64,000 nt of DNA from Tetrastigma voinierianum (lineage: Eukaryota > Streptophyta > Magnoliopsida > Vitales > Vitaceae): positions 1 through 64,000 of the forward strand of contig JAEQBH010009418.1 of assembly GCA_016808115.1 (NCBI GenBank). Reading direction: 5' to 3'. Both the position numbers and the translations under genes were made by a program. A model generated the notes under the pieces. That model saw nothing but the letters and a program-made list of their open reading frames with translations, had not been told where the DNA came from and did no database searches. Below are positions 33,761 through 44,999 of the stretch, piece by piece (position 1 is the stretch's first letter; the number at the start of each line of letters is the position of its first letter).

Positions 33761-36700
33761 ATATTGGAATATTATCAGGTAATTTATTTATCTTTTTAAG
33801 ATTCATTTAGGTCAGAGCCCAATCCGAATTCTAACCTTATATATTCAATCAAGTTGATTTTAGGTTTTAAGTTGAATTGAGTTTGGTAATTAATTCAAAT
33901 TAATAAGATGACATAATACAAAATAATAATTACAAAAACTTCAAGATAGTAATGAAAAACAAACAAAATTTAGATACAATTTTTTTAAAGAGTAATGAAA
34001 AAATATATAATATAATAAGATATTTTCTTAAAAATATAAAATTATAATATACATTAGCATATATTATAAATATTATAAAATTATTAAATCCGTGTTTAAG
34101 TTAAGCTTAAGTTGTCTTAACTCAAATTAAAAGTTACAAATATTTATAATATTGAGGTTTTAGGAAAATTGATTGTTTAACATAATATTAGTAGTTAAAA
34201 GTCATGAGTTCCGTTATCTATAATTTGAATATTTGTCTAATTTAGTATCTCTCCGAGTAGAGAGAGTAAAAAAGTATAATATTTATATTAAACTTAGAAT
34301 TATATGATTTTAGTTTTTAAGGAATTTTCTTATAAATCAAATTCTAATATTATTTTGAAATCATGAGAAGGTGACTTATATTATACAATTTTAGCCAATG
34401 TCATGCATAAGGGTAGGAATACCCAATCGAGTCCTCTTAAAATCATTGATGATTTATTTTATTGTTAATTTTAAAGTCTCATGAGATTAACACGTAATCA
34501 AACTCTTAATTTTCTTAAAAAATTAACTTAATAGGATTTGGACACGATATGTGTGGAGATCCTAAACACGAAGAATCCGGCCTTTAATAAACATGTGCTT
34601 CTGAAATCTGAATAGAGAATATAGACCATGAAAACACAATAATGGTATTCGAAGTCATAAATAGAGACTAGAGAGAAAAGTCGAAAATTCGATTCTTCAT
34701 CATACACTTTGAAATTAACGGCTTCGACATCATCTTGCTTTTTAAACCGACTAATGTGATGGCCCCGGGTAATAGATCGGTGTTCACCTACCTTTACATA
34801 GCCCAGGTTCTTTAACATCAATCACTACCGTTGTTTTGGTGGATTCGACTATCTGCTTTTGTCGCTTTATTTACTCTCTCACTGACACATATGTGAAGTG
34901 AATACAGTTTTCCCATTAAAGGGACTCATTTTCTCCATTGAGTCCTTTTCGAGACAAGCCAAAATGGCACGTTCTCGCTATCGTGACTTCAAGCAAAATA
35001 AAGAACACTATGGGTTGAGAACATTCTCAAAAGATAATACTTGTCGTTGTGTATTTAAAAATAAATAAATAACAAACCTTCTTGTTTTTAAATATAATAC
35101 AATTTTCAAAAACAAAAATTAAATAAACCCATGTCATGTTTCAATTGGTCCAAATCTTTGGTTTCCTTTTCTATAGCCATCTATTTGAGTTTTCTTAGGA
35201 TCTTAGAGCATCTCCAACAATCATCTAAAAATCGAAACATCTAAAGTTATATGTTTGCTCCCAAAAGTCATTTTTTGAGATTTAGCTAAAGTTTTAGCTA
35301 GATCATCTCCAGCAGTGAGCATATAAAGTTTTATCTATCCTAAATATATTCCAATTTTACCCTTTCTCTTCTTTAATAAATACATCATATGTGCTTTCGT
35401 TAAATACATATCGCTCCAAACGCTTATAAATATTTATTAAATTGTAGTTGAAAATTATGTTCCATATCAAACTAAATAATTTTAAGTATTTGTAGTTCTT
35501 ATAAAAAATAATAAGAGAAAATAAATAATTTATCAACTATATGAAAAATCAGTAATGTTGGCTGATTAATAGGAAAATACGATCAATGTAGGCGATAAAT
35601 ATTTTGCCAATTTCTCGAATCACACTAGAGGTTTTATAAAATTTTTTTTTAAAAGGAGATTGGTTATTTTTTTTTTGGTTTTCAAAGGAATCTCTTAAAC
35701 ACAAAAAATTTTCCATCTCCAACGGTCATATTGTGGAAAATCATTTTTTTTTCAACGGCTATATTATAAGGGTAGAAGAGGTTTTTCCAATTTTTTGCTG
35801 ATGAACAGTTTACAGCCAAATTTGCCCAAAAATAGATGATCACTATTCATCAGCAATCGTTTTGCTCTCATTATGGGATTAGTCGAAATATGCATAAAAT
35901 ACTTCAAACACTCACGATCTCGTAATAATAATTTTCTTGTTTTACTTTTTTTTTTAATTAGCAGAAGGGGTACTACCTCAGAGAAACTAGGTACAAAACA
36001 ACCACCATCTAGAAACTTCCAAGATGCCCCCGCATCTTGGTTAATTATTAATTCATGCGGAGAACTACCACCATCTTGTTGAAGGGCACCAACAGTCTTT
36101 CCACTCATGCTACTCCACGTACATAATGACCATTACATTCTATGTCGATTAAAGAAAAGTTGTTGCGAGATACTTAAAAAATTGTGAAGGTTCTTAAACA
36201 AATCTTAATAATTTGTTGAAAACTATTTTCAAACTTGAAAAAGTAGTTTGGTATTTTATTAAAAATGTATTTTAAAACAAATTTAAAGGTGGTTTATGTG
36301 TATTCTCGGAAGTATTTTCTAAGCCGCTTTAAAATTTTCAACAACTAGTTTTTAAGAAATGGTCTAAGAAATGTATGTTTTATTTTCTCTTTGAATCTAA
36401 CATTAATCATGTTATAAGGATGTGAGCATCCAAAACTACAGAACTGACTTTTGAATGGTCATGAAGGGAGTGAGTTTTAGATAACGTTTAGAAGAATGTG
36501 TTTGTTTGGTAAAGAGCCGCGATCTGGGGGCTCTAGTTCAAATGTGCGGGTGGAAGCGTTTTTGTTTAACTTTTATGGTAAAATTTGTGATTGAGCTATG
36601 TAAGCCATATGTTTTTATTTTTTACAAAGTATCGTGAAATTTAATAAAAAAAGTTAATAAAAGTCGTAACTTTAATCTTTGTAGTGGGGTCCACCTGAGA

Positions 36701-37207
36701 ATAAACAACACAGCAGGGTAGGTCTTCCTATATGGTTTTATTGAGTCAATTATTTCGGATGATAATTTATTACATCTTTTTAAATTAATATTTTTAAAAT
36801 ATGTATATAACTCTCTTCTTATATAAAATAAATTAAAATAAGCATAATTAAAAATAATTTTGAGTTTCCAAACAAACTTTAAAAATGTAATAGTTTCTAA
36901 GTTCTTCTCAAAACTATAATTTAAAACTATTTTTAGCAAATAGTCTCTTATAGTCTATTAAATTATTTTTTTTATTATTTTTTGACCTAAAATCACTCAT
37001 ATTAATATTTTTTCTTTCATTTTCTTATCTAATAAATGGTTTTCCACTAAAATTTACATATTTTTAGTTTGTTTTTTTGTGTTATGTGATGTTGATGTTA
37101 TTCATGCTCTTGTGTTAGTTATTGGGACTTTGTTAAAAAACTGAATTCCACCAGTTTTAATAAACTATTTTTATAATTTATAGGTTCTATCTGGAGTTAT
37201 TATATTG
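33761..37207. repeat. R1 repeat copy 2 (uninterrupted)
   Basis: About 3.45 kb. Begins ATTATCTATATTGGAAT (as at 1076) and continues past 33850 straight into TCAAGTTGATTTTAGG (as at 14563), through CTTCC at 36016 and ATTTT at 36225, to TTATTATATT near 37205. It therefore lacks the nested cluster, both solo LTRs and the 406-bp MITE of copy A. Non-coding; short frames such as 35764-36108 have no recognisable domain. Confidence 0.8.
35203..35873. mobile_element. MITE-like element, 3'-truncated copy in R1 copy 2
   Basis: Begins CTTAGAGCATCTCCAACAATC and follows the element at 16361-17110, including the hairpin (35795-35856, one mismatch). At CTCTCATTA it jumps to TGGGATTAGTCG, so about 240 bp including the right terminal repeat is deleted. 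CATTATGGG and CATATGGG at the junctions suggest deletion by microhomology. Confidence 0.55.
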
Positions 37208-37440
37208 TGCTTGCAGTATTGTTTAAATTTATATATGATTTTTAAGTATTCTGGGTTTGACAGTAAAAACGCATTAAATTTAAAAAACAAAGTATTTTTT
37301 GACAATAAAAAATTTAAAGGTTGTTTAGTTCTGAATTTTTTAAAATTATTTTTTGTTTTAAAGAATAAGGAGACATATGAAAAAACATTTAATTTTTCTT
37401 TGTTTTTAAACATACGCAAAACACGTAAAATATTAAATTA
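37208..37440. other. AT-rich spacer upstream of NARS
   Basis: AT-rich DNA with poly-A/T runs and a GGTTGTTTAGTTCTGAATTTTTT segment. The overlapping Lys/Phe/Asn-rich frames on both strands look compositional. Nothing else recognised. Confidence 0.4.
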
Positions 37441-37497
37441 ACTTGATAATAATTTTTAGGGATCACCAAAAGGAGCTTTTCGGGGAAAAAGAGGCAA

Positions 37498-37585
37498 TTA
37501 GGGTTTATAGTGATCAGGCAACAAGAGTGATCACAGCACCAGAGCAGTTCAATGGCAGGAAGATTCAGCGCCGCCAGTTGAACAA
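37498..37585 (+). promoter_or_regulatory. Telo-box and 5' leader of NARS
   Basis: TTAGGGTTT at 37498-37506 is a perfect telo-box, 80 bp before the proposed start codon, and is followed by a CAG/GCAGGAAG-rich leader. Telo-boxes near the transcription start are typical of plant translation-machinery genes. An upstream ATG at 37553 opens a very short frame (MAGRFSAAS, stop at 37580), possibly a small upstream reading frame. Confidence 0.6.
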
Positions 37586-39643
37586 ATGGCGTTGGCATCC
37601 CTTAACGACGGCGTTTCCACCCTTCGCCAAGGCTTCAGGTTCTCCGACCGTGTCTTGATCCGCACCATCCTCTCCCGTGCCGACGCTGGCCTTGCCAGTC
37701 AGGTGTAAGGTCGGGGTTGGGTCAAGACCGGTCGGGAGCAAGGGAGGTTCATTGCTTTCTTGAACTCAACGACGGGTCCTGCCAGACGAGCCTTCAGGTG
37801 CGTGGACGCCGCCGTGGCACCTCTGGGCGAATTGTGCCGACCGGCGCGTGTGTGAACGTGGAGGGCTTGCTCAAGCTCCCTCCTGAGGGAACAAGCAGAG
37901 GGTGGAGCTCAGGGTTGAGAAGGTCCATCATGTTGGTCCGGTGGATCCAGCCAAGTATCCGTTGCCCAAGACCAGGCTAACCCTTGAGTTTCTAAGAGAT
38001 ATTGTTCACTTTCGACCGAGAACCAACACGGTACTCTCTCTGTTTATGTTTCTGTTGATTTGTTTAGTGATAGTGATTTTTTTTTAAGAAAGTTTTTCAG
38101 TTTCTTCCCAGGAATGAATCTGATTTGATGTTGTGGTCTTTAAGGATGTTTAAAATTTTTGAGAAAGAGGAAATATGGGATTTGAATTGGACTTAGTGCT
38201 ATTTTTGGATTGGGAAAATGAAACTCATTTTTAAGTCACTTCAGATTTTTTCCAAGAAGAGGATTTATCATTTTGAAACATCCGTTTACTTTTCTTGATC
38301 TAGTGAAATGATACTGAATTTGGTGGATTATGGAGTTGAATCTGCATGGAGGATCATGCTATGCCAAATTATCAAGGATTGATAGGTTAAATCTGCATGA
38401 AAGAATATTGAGAAGCCAACATGCCGTAATTTAACAATTCCATATCCTCCAGCAAAAGGGGAAAAAGAAATAAATAATTTTAGAATAAATATGTCCTTCG
38501 TATCAGTAAAAGGATAAACATTTATGACACATTCCCAATTTTGTTGTTATTTAAGGTCTTTTGTGTTTCCAATGTCAACTCCCACAGGTTTTATGTTGAA
38601 ATGTCAGAGCTAATTTTTATTTACTTTTGAATCATAATGGTTACCGAGCAAGAAGGAAAAATAATATCATCACACACTTTTAATTTTAATCTAGAAGATT
38701 TCTTAATTTGAGACCAATTCACAATTGCGATTGGGCACCTAAAATGCTCACAATTCCTTTAAAGCTAAATTTTAGCTGAATAGTTATCATCCTTTTCTCC
38801 CTGTAATCATTACTTTTAGATGCACTTATGGTCTGAAATGCAACACTTTCTGACTTAAATTCCTATGGATGTGACATTTAGTGGGTACTTGTTTAATTTA
38901 GTTAGAACTCCATTCCTCACTACGGTCAGCTGAATATAGATGCCTCCTGCTAAAAAGAGATTTGTAGGCAATAACATTATCTTAATTTGTATGTCGATTT
39001 ATGTGTTGCCTTCTGCTCTATTGTCAGTAGCTTCCATTTTATTTTTGTTTTCAGATATCTGTCAGTTTGCTAGAATCCGTATGCGTTGGCCTATGCGCGC
39101 TGCTACCCACACGTTCTTCCGAAGCACAGCTTTCTTTATATACACACACTCAATTGTCACCACCAGTGATTTGTTTGTGAGGGTGCTGATAAATGTTTCA
39201 AAGTTATAAATAGTTAGTGATGCAGAGAGAGAAGGTGGAAATGGAACTTATTAAGAACCCTCCTCCATCAGAAGCTGATATAGAAGCTGCCAAGGCAGTT
39301 GGGAGAAAGGAGGCTGTTGCCCAACTAAAATCTGCTAAAGCTGAGTAGGCAGAAATTGCATCTGTGGTACAGACTTGACAAGGCCTTCAGGAGAATCTCG
39401 GGCTGGAAGGGCGATCTAAGCTTAAGCCTGGTATCCTCAAAAAGATGGAAGATTATTGACCTGGGATTTTTTGCTTATCAAGCCTTTTTGACTGTTTCTG
39501 GCCAGCTGCAAGTTGAGACTTATGCATGCTGTTAGTGTCCTCACAACTTTGGACCAACTTTCCCGAGCTGAACACTCTCACACCTCAAGGCATTTGGCAG
39601 AATTCTGGTGGTGGAGCCTGAAATAGCATTTGCGGATCTTAAG
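37586..39643 (+). pseudogene. NARS1: Cytosolic asparaginyl-tRNA synthetase, 5' part, broken
   Basis: Class II aminoacyl-tRNA synthetase that charges tRNA-Asn in the cytosol. Exon 1, 37586-38030: MALASLNDG start, FSDRVLIRTIL, WVKTGREQG, then the OB-fold block AFLELNDGSCQTSLQV, LKLPPEGTS, VEKVHHVGPVDPAKYPLPK, TLEFLRDIVHFRPRTNT, and donor GTACTC. Exon 2, 39055-39643, after acceptor TTTCAG: ATHTFF, FIYTHSIVTTSD (motif 1 region), KNPPPSEADIEAAKAV, AVAQLKSAKAE, SKLKPGI, QAFLTVSGQLQVETYAC, FGPTF with AEHSHTSRHLAEF (motif 2 region), and IAFADLK before GTATTT. At least eight 1-2 nt indels and two or three stops break the frame. The 3' exons with catalytic motif 3 were not found down to the window end. 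Identity of the enzyme is near certain; gene versus pseudogene is not. Confidence 0.85.
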
Positions 39644-39904
39644 GTATTTTACATTTAAACTTGATTATCCTCACCTTGCAACTTAGGTGCTTGAAGACTA
39701 ATTGGAACGTTAAAGTTGGCAGCCGTATTGTGCATATCTGTGTGTGAATGTGAATATGTATCTCAGCATATATGTTTCTTTCCTCATTTGAATCAAATTA
39801 TCATACAGCCGTTTCTAGCAGAATGGAGTACTTTATAATGAACTATGAAGACAATCATCTTTCGCTATGGAATTTCTATCAATAACACTTTTTCCCTCTC
39901 TTTT

Positions 39905-39985
39905 CTGGTGATCATGGTGTCAAATTTTGTGTGAGATGCTAAACATGAATTGATTAAATTGTGTGAGATGCTAAACATGGATAGT
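39905..39985 (+). repeat. Short tandem duplication
   Basis: TTGTGTGAGATGCTAAACATG is repeated with a spacer ATTGATTAAA between copies (39928 and 39959). Probably replication slippage in an intron or intergenic stretch. Confidence 0.7.
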
Positions 39986-40243
39986 TCCGTAAGTGGTTGC
40001 ATAGCATAAAAGTTTCTTTGTAAGGGCTTTCTTTGTTAATCTTGTGGCGTGCGTGTACCATGACTGAGTATGAAACAACCACGACATTGATATAGTTAGG
40101 CTGTAGATGTAATACATTTCTTCAATTCTGATTATCAGTATATGCATGACTCTATCTTCTTGTAATCACTGTTGGAATATATTGCATAGGAACAAATTGC
40201 AGGTAAAAACTCCATAAGGATAGCTCATGATTTATTAATTCAT

Positions 40244-40960
40244 ACCTCATACCTCATACTTGCTAAGGAGACCATTCCCACAGATGGCATAGGTAATATA
40301 TTAGGAAATTCCAATGCCCTTTCATACCAGATTTTTTTTTTTTTTTTAATTATAATAGCTTTCGTGCCGGGACAAGACTAACCTACTTTGCTAAGGAGAC
40401 CAATCCCTAGATGGCATAGGTAATATGTTAGGAAATTCACAATGCCCCTTTCATACCCAGAATTTTTTTGTTATAATAGCTTTGGTGCCAATCAACCCAC
40501 CATCACTCCCTTAATTTGCTCCTGGATTTGCTGTTGTACACAGCTAATGGAAGACATTCCTATTAGGGAAAACAGGAAGAGCATAGGCAATGGAAAATGT
40601 TATGAATCTCACCCACATTTCGGGAACAATTCCTTTATCATGTCTATCTTACCATTATTCTTGTCCATACCTCATACTTTGCCAAAGCCAATCCCCTAGA
40701 TAGAATAGGTAATATATTAGGAAATATACCCATGTTTGGTTATGACTAGGATGGAAATTTTTTCACATAAGTCATATTATGAGCCTGTGCAAATTAGTTC
40801 TTGTCCATACCTCATACTTTACTTAAGGAACCAATCCCTAGATGGAATAGGTAATATATTAGGAAATATACATGTGTTTGGTTTATGACTAGGATGGAGA
40901 TTTTCACATAAGTCATATTATTTATTATAGACACAATGCAAATTCGTTCCTTTATAAACA
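40244..40960 (+). repeat. Four-copy tandem repeat cluster
   Basis: The core CCAATCCCTAGATGGCATAG followed by GTAATATATTAGGAAAT occurs near 40265, 40395, 40685 and 40830 with 5-15% differences. Upstream of each is CTCATACTT or CTACTTTGCTAAGGAGA. The first two copies share a downstream CAATGCCC(C)TTTCATACC. The last two share a downstream GTTTATGACTAGGATGGA with TTTTCACATAAGTCATATTAT. So two sub-types exist as pairs. Confidence 0.75.
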
Positions 40961-42240
40961 CTAGTGCTTCTCTGTAATCGGTGCATTCTCTCTTAATCAG
41001 AAACCAGTGGAAGATTATGGAGCCTAGAGGTTCAAGCAAGCTTAATGGTGGTTCGACTAAGCTTAATGTTCATTTTTGGAAATCATTGCGTGAAATGTAA
41101 AGCGTATAGGATGTTTGGTGTGGTTGCGGGAAAGTGAAAAGGGCCAGCTAGGAAGGTAGCTGCGGATAAAGCGGCGGGAATCTTGGTGTTCCGGTGTGAG
41201 GAACTGCGGAAGAGCATGAAGAAAGCGGTGATTACCTCTTGCGAAATTGTATTATCGAGAAGGATTCAGGATGTTGCGAGTGTGAGGAACTATTAGGCTT
41301 ACTTGATTGACTCTACCGCAGTCTTCTGGGATATTATTGGGCTCCTTTTCGATCCACCACTTTACGTATGAGCCGGGGCATTAGTGGAAAGCCTATAGTA
41401 AGCGTCATAGACGTTAAATTTAATTTTGTGAATATAAATTCAATCTTATCAAAACAAAATAAATAAATAAAAGAAAAGAGTCCAAAATCATCTTTATCTT
41501 TCGGAGAGTGATATGTTTTATTTTGATGCTCGGTTAAACTACAATAGGATTACTTATTAAATTTTGAAAGCGTTATTATTTGTTTTTAACAAAATAAATG
41601 AGTTACATAATATTTATGTTATAAAGTGAATAATAAACGATTAACATCATCACATTTGGTAGTGTGCAGCTTGCAAACAAATGAGCAAAAATTATTTATA
41701 TTCTTAAAAAAATTATATTTGATTATGTTTATAATTATATTTAAATGCATATTTTATAAAATCTTATCATTGAAACATTCATAAATACTAACATTTGGAA
41801 AACAACCTAAAACGACACACATCATCCCATTTATGCTTAAATAACAATATCTTAATGGAAGTTTTAATTAATCACGTACGAAATTTCATAAGTTATTGAA
41901 ATAGGAAAAATCAAATTTTAAAATTTGACTTTTTATTAATTTTTTAACTTGATTTTGATAAAAAAATTTTTCTTGTTTTTTCTTGTAAAATTAATCTTGT
42001 AGGACCATAAATTATTTATAGTCTTAAAATTACTTGAAGTGTTTTTTTTTTTTTTGGAAGAAACTTGAGTATTTTCTAAAACAACAAAGAATTGATTATT
42101 TCTACAAATACTCCATTCGATGATCTTTTTATTCTAAACACTGGTAGAGTGTGTTTGATGATCTTTTTATTTAAATGGATATTTAGTAAAAGTGTATAAC
42201 TTAAAATTCTTCAAATAAAGACATTTTTGAAGACGCCATA
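40961..42240. other. Intergenic, no gene recognised
   Basis: 40975-41345 is richer in GC and looks faintly exon-like, with short open stretches such as AADKAAGILVFRCEELRKSM. I could not match it to a known family or to the missing part of asparaginyl-tRNA synthetase. 41400-42240 is AT-rich with no recognisable feature. Confidence 0.35.
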
Positions 42241-42249
42241 AAATTTTTT

Positions 42250-42460
42250 TTCATTTAGAGGTGTGGTCGGGCGAGACGGATTGGTGGGCTTAGCGTCTCG
42301 AGCGGCCTAATATTTGGTCCAATATTTTTAGGTAAAAAAATATAGCGGTCCAGAGCCTAAATTTGGCCAGTACATGCGGTTGGTGGCACTTATTTTATGG
42401 CGATAAATTGCGGTCAATCCGACCCTAATTTTGGGTGGATCGGGGTTTAAGTATCCTTTT
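42250..42460. other. GC-rich patch of unknown origin
   Basis: About 210 bp with GGTCGGGCGAGACGG, GCGGCCTAATATTTGGTCC, GCGGTCCAGAGCC, GGTTGGTGGC and GGGTGGATCGGGG in an otherwise AT-rich surround. Spaced GCGG(G)TC-like words suggest a short dispersed repeat or MITE. No inverted ends could be defined. Confidence 0.4.
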
Positions 42461-42817
42461 TCTATCTACGCCATTACTCATTTCTACTTAAATAAGAAGT
42501 TTTTCGTTAATCAATTATCAAAAAAAATTGAAATAGGGTGATGATTTTTGTGTCCAAAAATAGTTACTTTCAGAAAAAAATTATTGGAAATATTAAATTC
42601 AGATTAGGTTAATTTGATTTTTTAATCAAATATTTCTTGAAATAATATACTTATGACTGGAGTTTCCACACAATTATGGGCCTTGTTAATTTGTTACAGT
42701 GAAGATGATTGTCTATACTTAGAACCTCCCCATGGATTTTGGTTATTAAAATATGTGTTTTGGCAAATGATATGTGATCTCATACTCGAGTTTTTATAAA
42801 AATAAAAAAAGTAATGA

Positions 42818-43009
42818 ATGAATAGATGTATAAATAAATAAATAAAATGATGTGTCTTGGCCATGCAAGTCATAACCTTTAAAAAAAAAAAAGAAAGAGA
42901 AATAACCTAATTTAAATAAAAGTGGATTTGTTATTACGTAAAGAATTTCTTCAAACTTATTAATTTACTTCTTTTCCAAAATTTTCTCTTTTAATCATAT
43001 CTTATTCAT
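42818..43009. repeat. R1 repeat copy 3, first piece
   Basis: ATGAATAGATGTATAAATAAATA to TTAATCATATCTTATTCATG, matching bases 4-186. The match stops at 43009 and resumes at about 47408. Confidence 0.75.
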
Positions 43010-43346
43010 GGTAAGCTCCACTCTCTTTCATCCAAAAGAGTTGATGTTTTGAATGATTGGCCCTTCTCTAAACTAACTCCACTAAATAATATTTTCAAAT
43101 TTGTTAATTTCAAATATTTTATTTCAATCAATTCTCAGTACATGTTTTTACAAATATATACAATGTTTATATTTTATGTATATTCTTATCGGCAATTCCT
43201 TGGTAAGGGGTAATTTAATAAGTTGAAAATAATTAATATTCATTAAATGCAAATTGTATAAATTACCGTCTAAATATATAATAAAAATATATTTAAAAAG
43301 GGAAAATAGTGTTATTGTTTATATCCTTGTCTAATATCCATCTTGC

Positions 43347-43475
43347 TAGCTCATATGGTAAATCCTCATATTTTCAAAAATGAATGGGACATAGGAATGG
43401 ATGAGGTCTCAGGTTCCATTCACCAATTATGACAATTTGCTATATTGTAACTAAATGTGATTAGGTGTAAAAAAA
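43347..43475 (+). mobile_element. Possible tRNA-derived SINE
   Basis: TAGCTCATATGG (43347-43358) fits the pol III A-box pattern TRGYNNANNNGG. GGTTCCATTCA (43412-43422) resembles the B box GGTTCRANYCC, 54 nt later. An A-rich tail (about 14 A) follows at 43470. Target duplications were not identified, and the B box has mismatches. Confidence 0.35.
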
Positions 43476-44604
43476 AAAAAAATCTCTCATCCAATCAGCA
43501 TTCATTATGGAAAAATGTGAATTTTTTGAAATATAATAAATAAATAAGGTGAGCATAAATAATTCATTGTTTGCTTTATGTGTATCTCAAATTCTCATAT
43601 CATGTCTCTCTTTTTTTTAAAAAATGAATTATTGAAATCCACATTTTAGCGTTAAAAATGGCCGAATATGGGATGAGAAAAGTTCAAGTCTCAATGAGAA
43701 GCCAGATTTACTGTTCTATTCAAAAAGTTATTAGCTTTAAAAAAAGTGAGACCTAGGTATACTTTCTATTTTTATTTATTAGAATTAAATTTTATTGAAA
43801 TCTGTAAATATTATATAAATGGAAAAACCTTCTACTCTAAATATTTTTTCAAAGTTTACAAATTTGAGAAAATAAATCATTTGGGTCACTAAAGTTCTGA
43901 AAAAATGGTATGTGCAATTAATTTGCTAATGGTTTTAGATACATATGTATATAATTATCTTGACATCTCGATACAAATTGTTAAATTTATTTAGAAAGAA
44001 AATGTTATGGTGCATGTAAATGTCCATATCCATCTTTAACAATTTCTGTTTTAATTTCACGAGATGATAACATAGTTGATTTAACCAACGTGGAGCTTAC
44101 CACAAAATCATCGAGTTCAAGTTTCCCTTTATGTGATGTGAGACCCATAAAAATAAAATTATGAGGATATAAAAATTTTAAGGAAGCGTTTATGTATGTG
44201 GTTAATGAGCTATAAAACTCATTTAAGAAAGTCGGTGGTTTTAAACCTCAATTTTAAGAAAGAAAAATACTTTCTGTTGATTATAATTAGTAATATATCG
44301 ATAAAAATATAGGAAGTAAAAATCAACAAAATGCATGAATGAAACAACATCAGTTAATGGTTAGGGTTGGTAGTTTGTGATAATCCTAAGTGACTATTGC
44401 CTTTAAAAAAATTAAAGATAATGGAATTGAGTGACCAATAATCAATCATCATGTAAACCAGGGGTTGGTAGTTGGCCAATCAGAAAAATAATGAAATTAA
44501 AAAAAAAAAAAAAACAGGGTTGGCAGGGGGAACTTTTCGAAAAATAATAAAAAAATTCTTAAAAAAATGTAGTTTGAAAAATAATTCTAAATATAGTGTG
44601 TAGT

Positions 44605-44895
44605 TTTCCACATCAAGTGAAAATGTCTCTTCAAAAGACACTTTTTAAAGGGTAAAAAATTAAAAAGTGTCTTTGGAAGAAACACTTTTAGCCAAATTCA
44701 AAATTTTAAAAATTATAGAGTGTATATTCAAAAGACACTTTCATTATTAATTCAAATATAAAGTGTCTTTTCAAAGACACTTTTGTGTAAAAATTTTTTA
44801 ATTTTTGAAAGTCATTTTGAAAAAACACTTTTATAAAGATCCTCTTGAAATTTACACTTTTTAGAAAGTGTATTTCGAAAACACTTTCCACATAG
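44605..44895. repeat. Array of AAAGTGTCTTT hairpins
   Basis: At least five near-palindromes built from (A)AAGTGTCTTT and AAAGACACTTT with short loops: around 44625-44645, 44663-44692, 44717-44742, 44760-44785 and 44860-44890. Dense inverted sub-repeats of one short word are usual in the subterminal regions of DNA transposons such as CACTA elements. No terminal CACTA motif was found here. Confidence 0.65.
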
Positions 44896-44999
44896 CAAAA
44901 ACACATTACATTTAAAATATTTCTAAACCTATATTATTTAAAAAATTTTTTTTTTTATACCTAAATGTCTAAAAAGCCAGTTGAAGGGGACAAACTCTA

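Noticed and set aside
40975..41345. Exon-like GC-richer stretch after the asparaginyl-tRNA synthetase fragment
   Set aside because: I could not match any frame to the missing part of the synthetase or to another family; kept only as unassigned.
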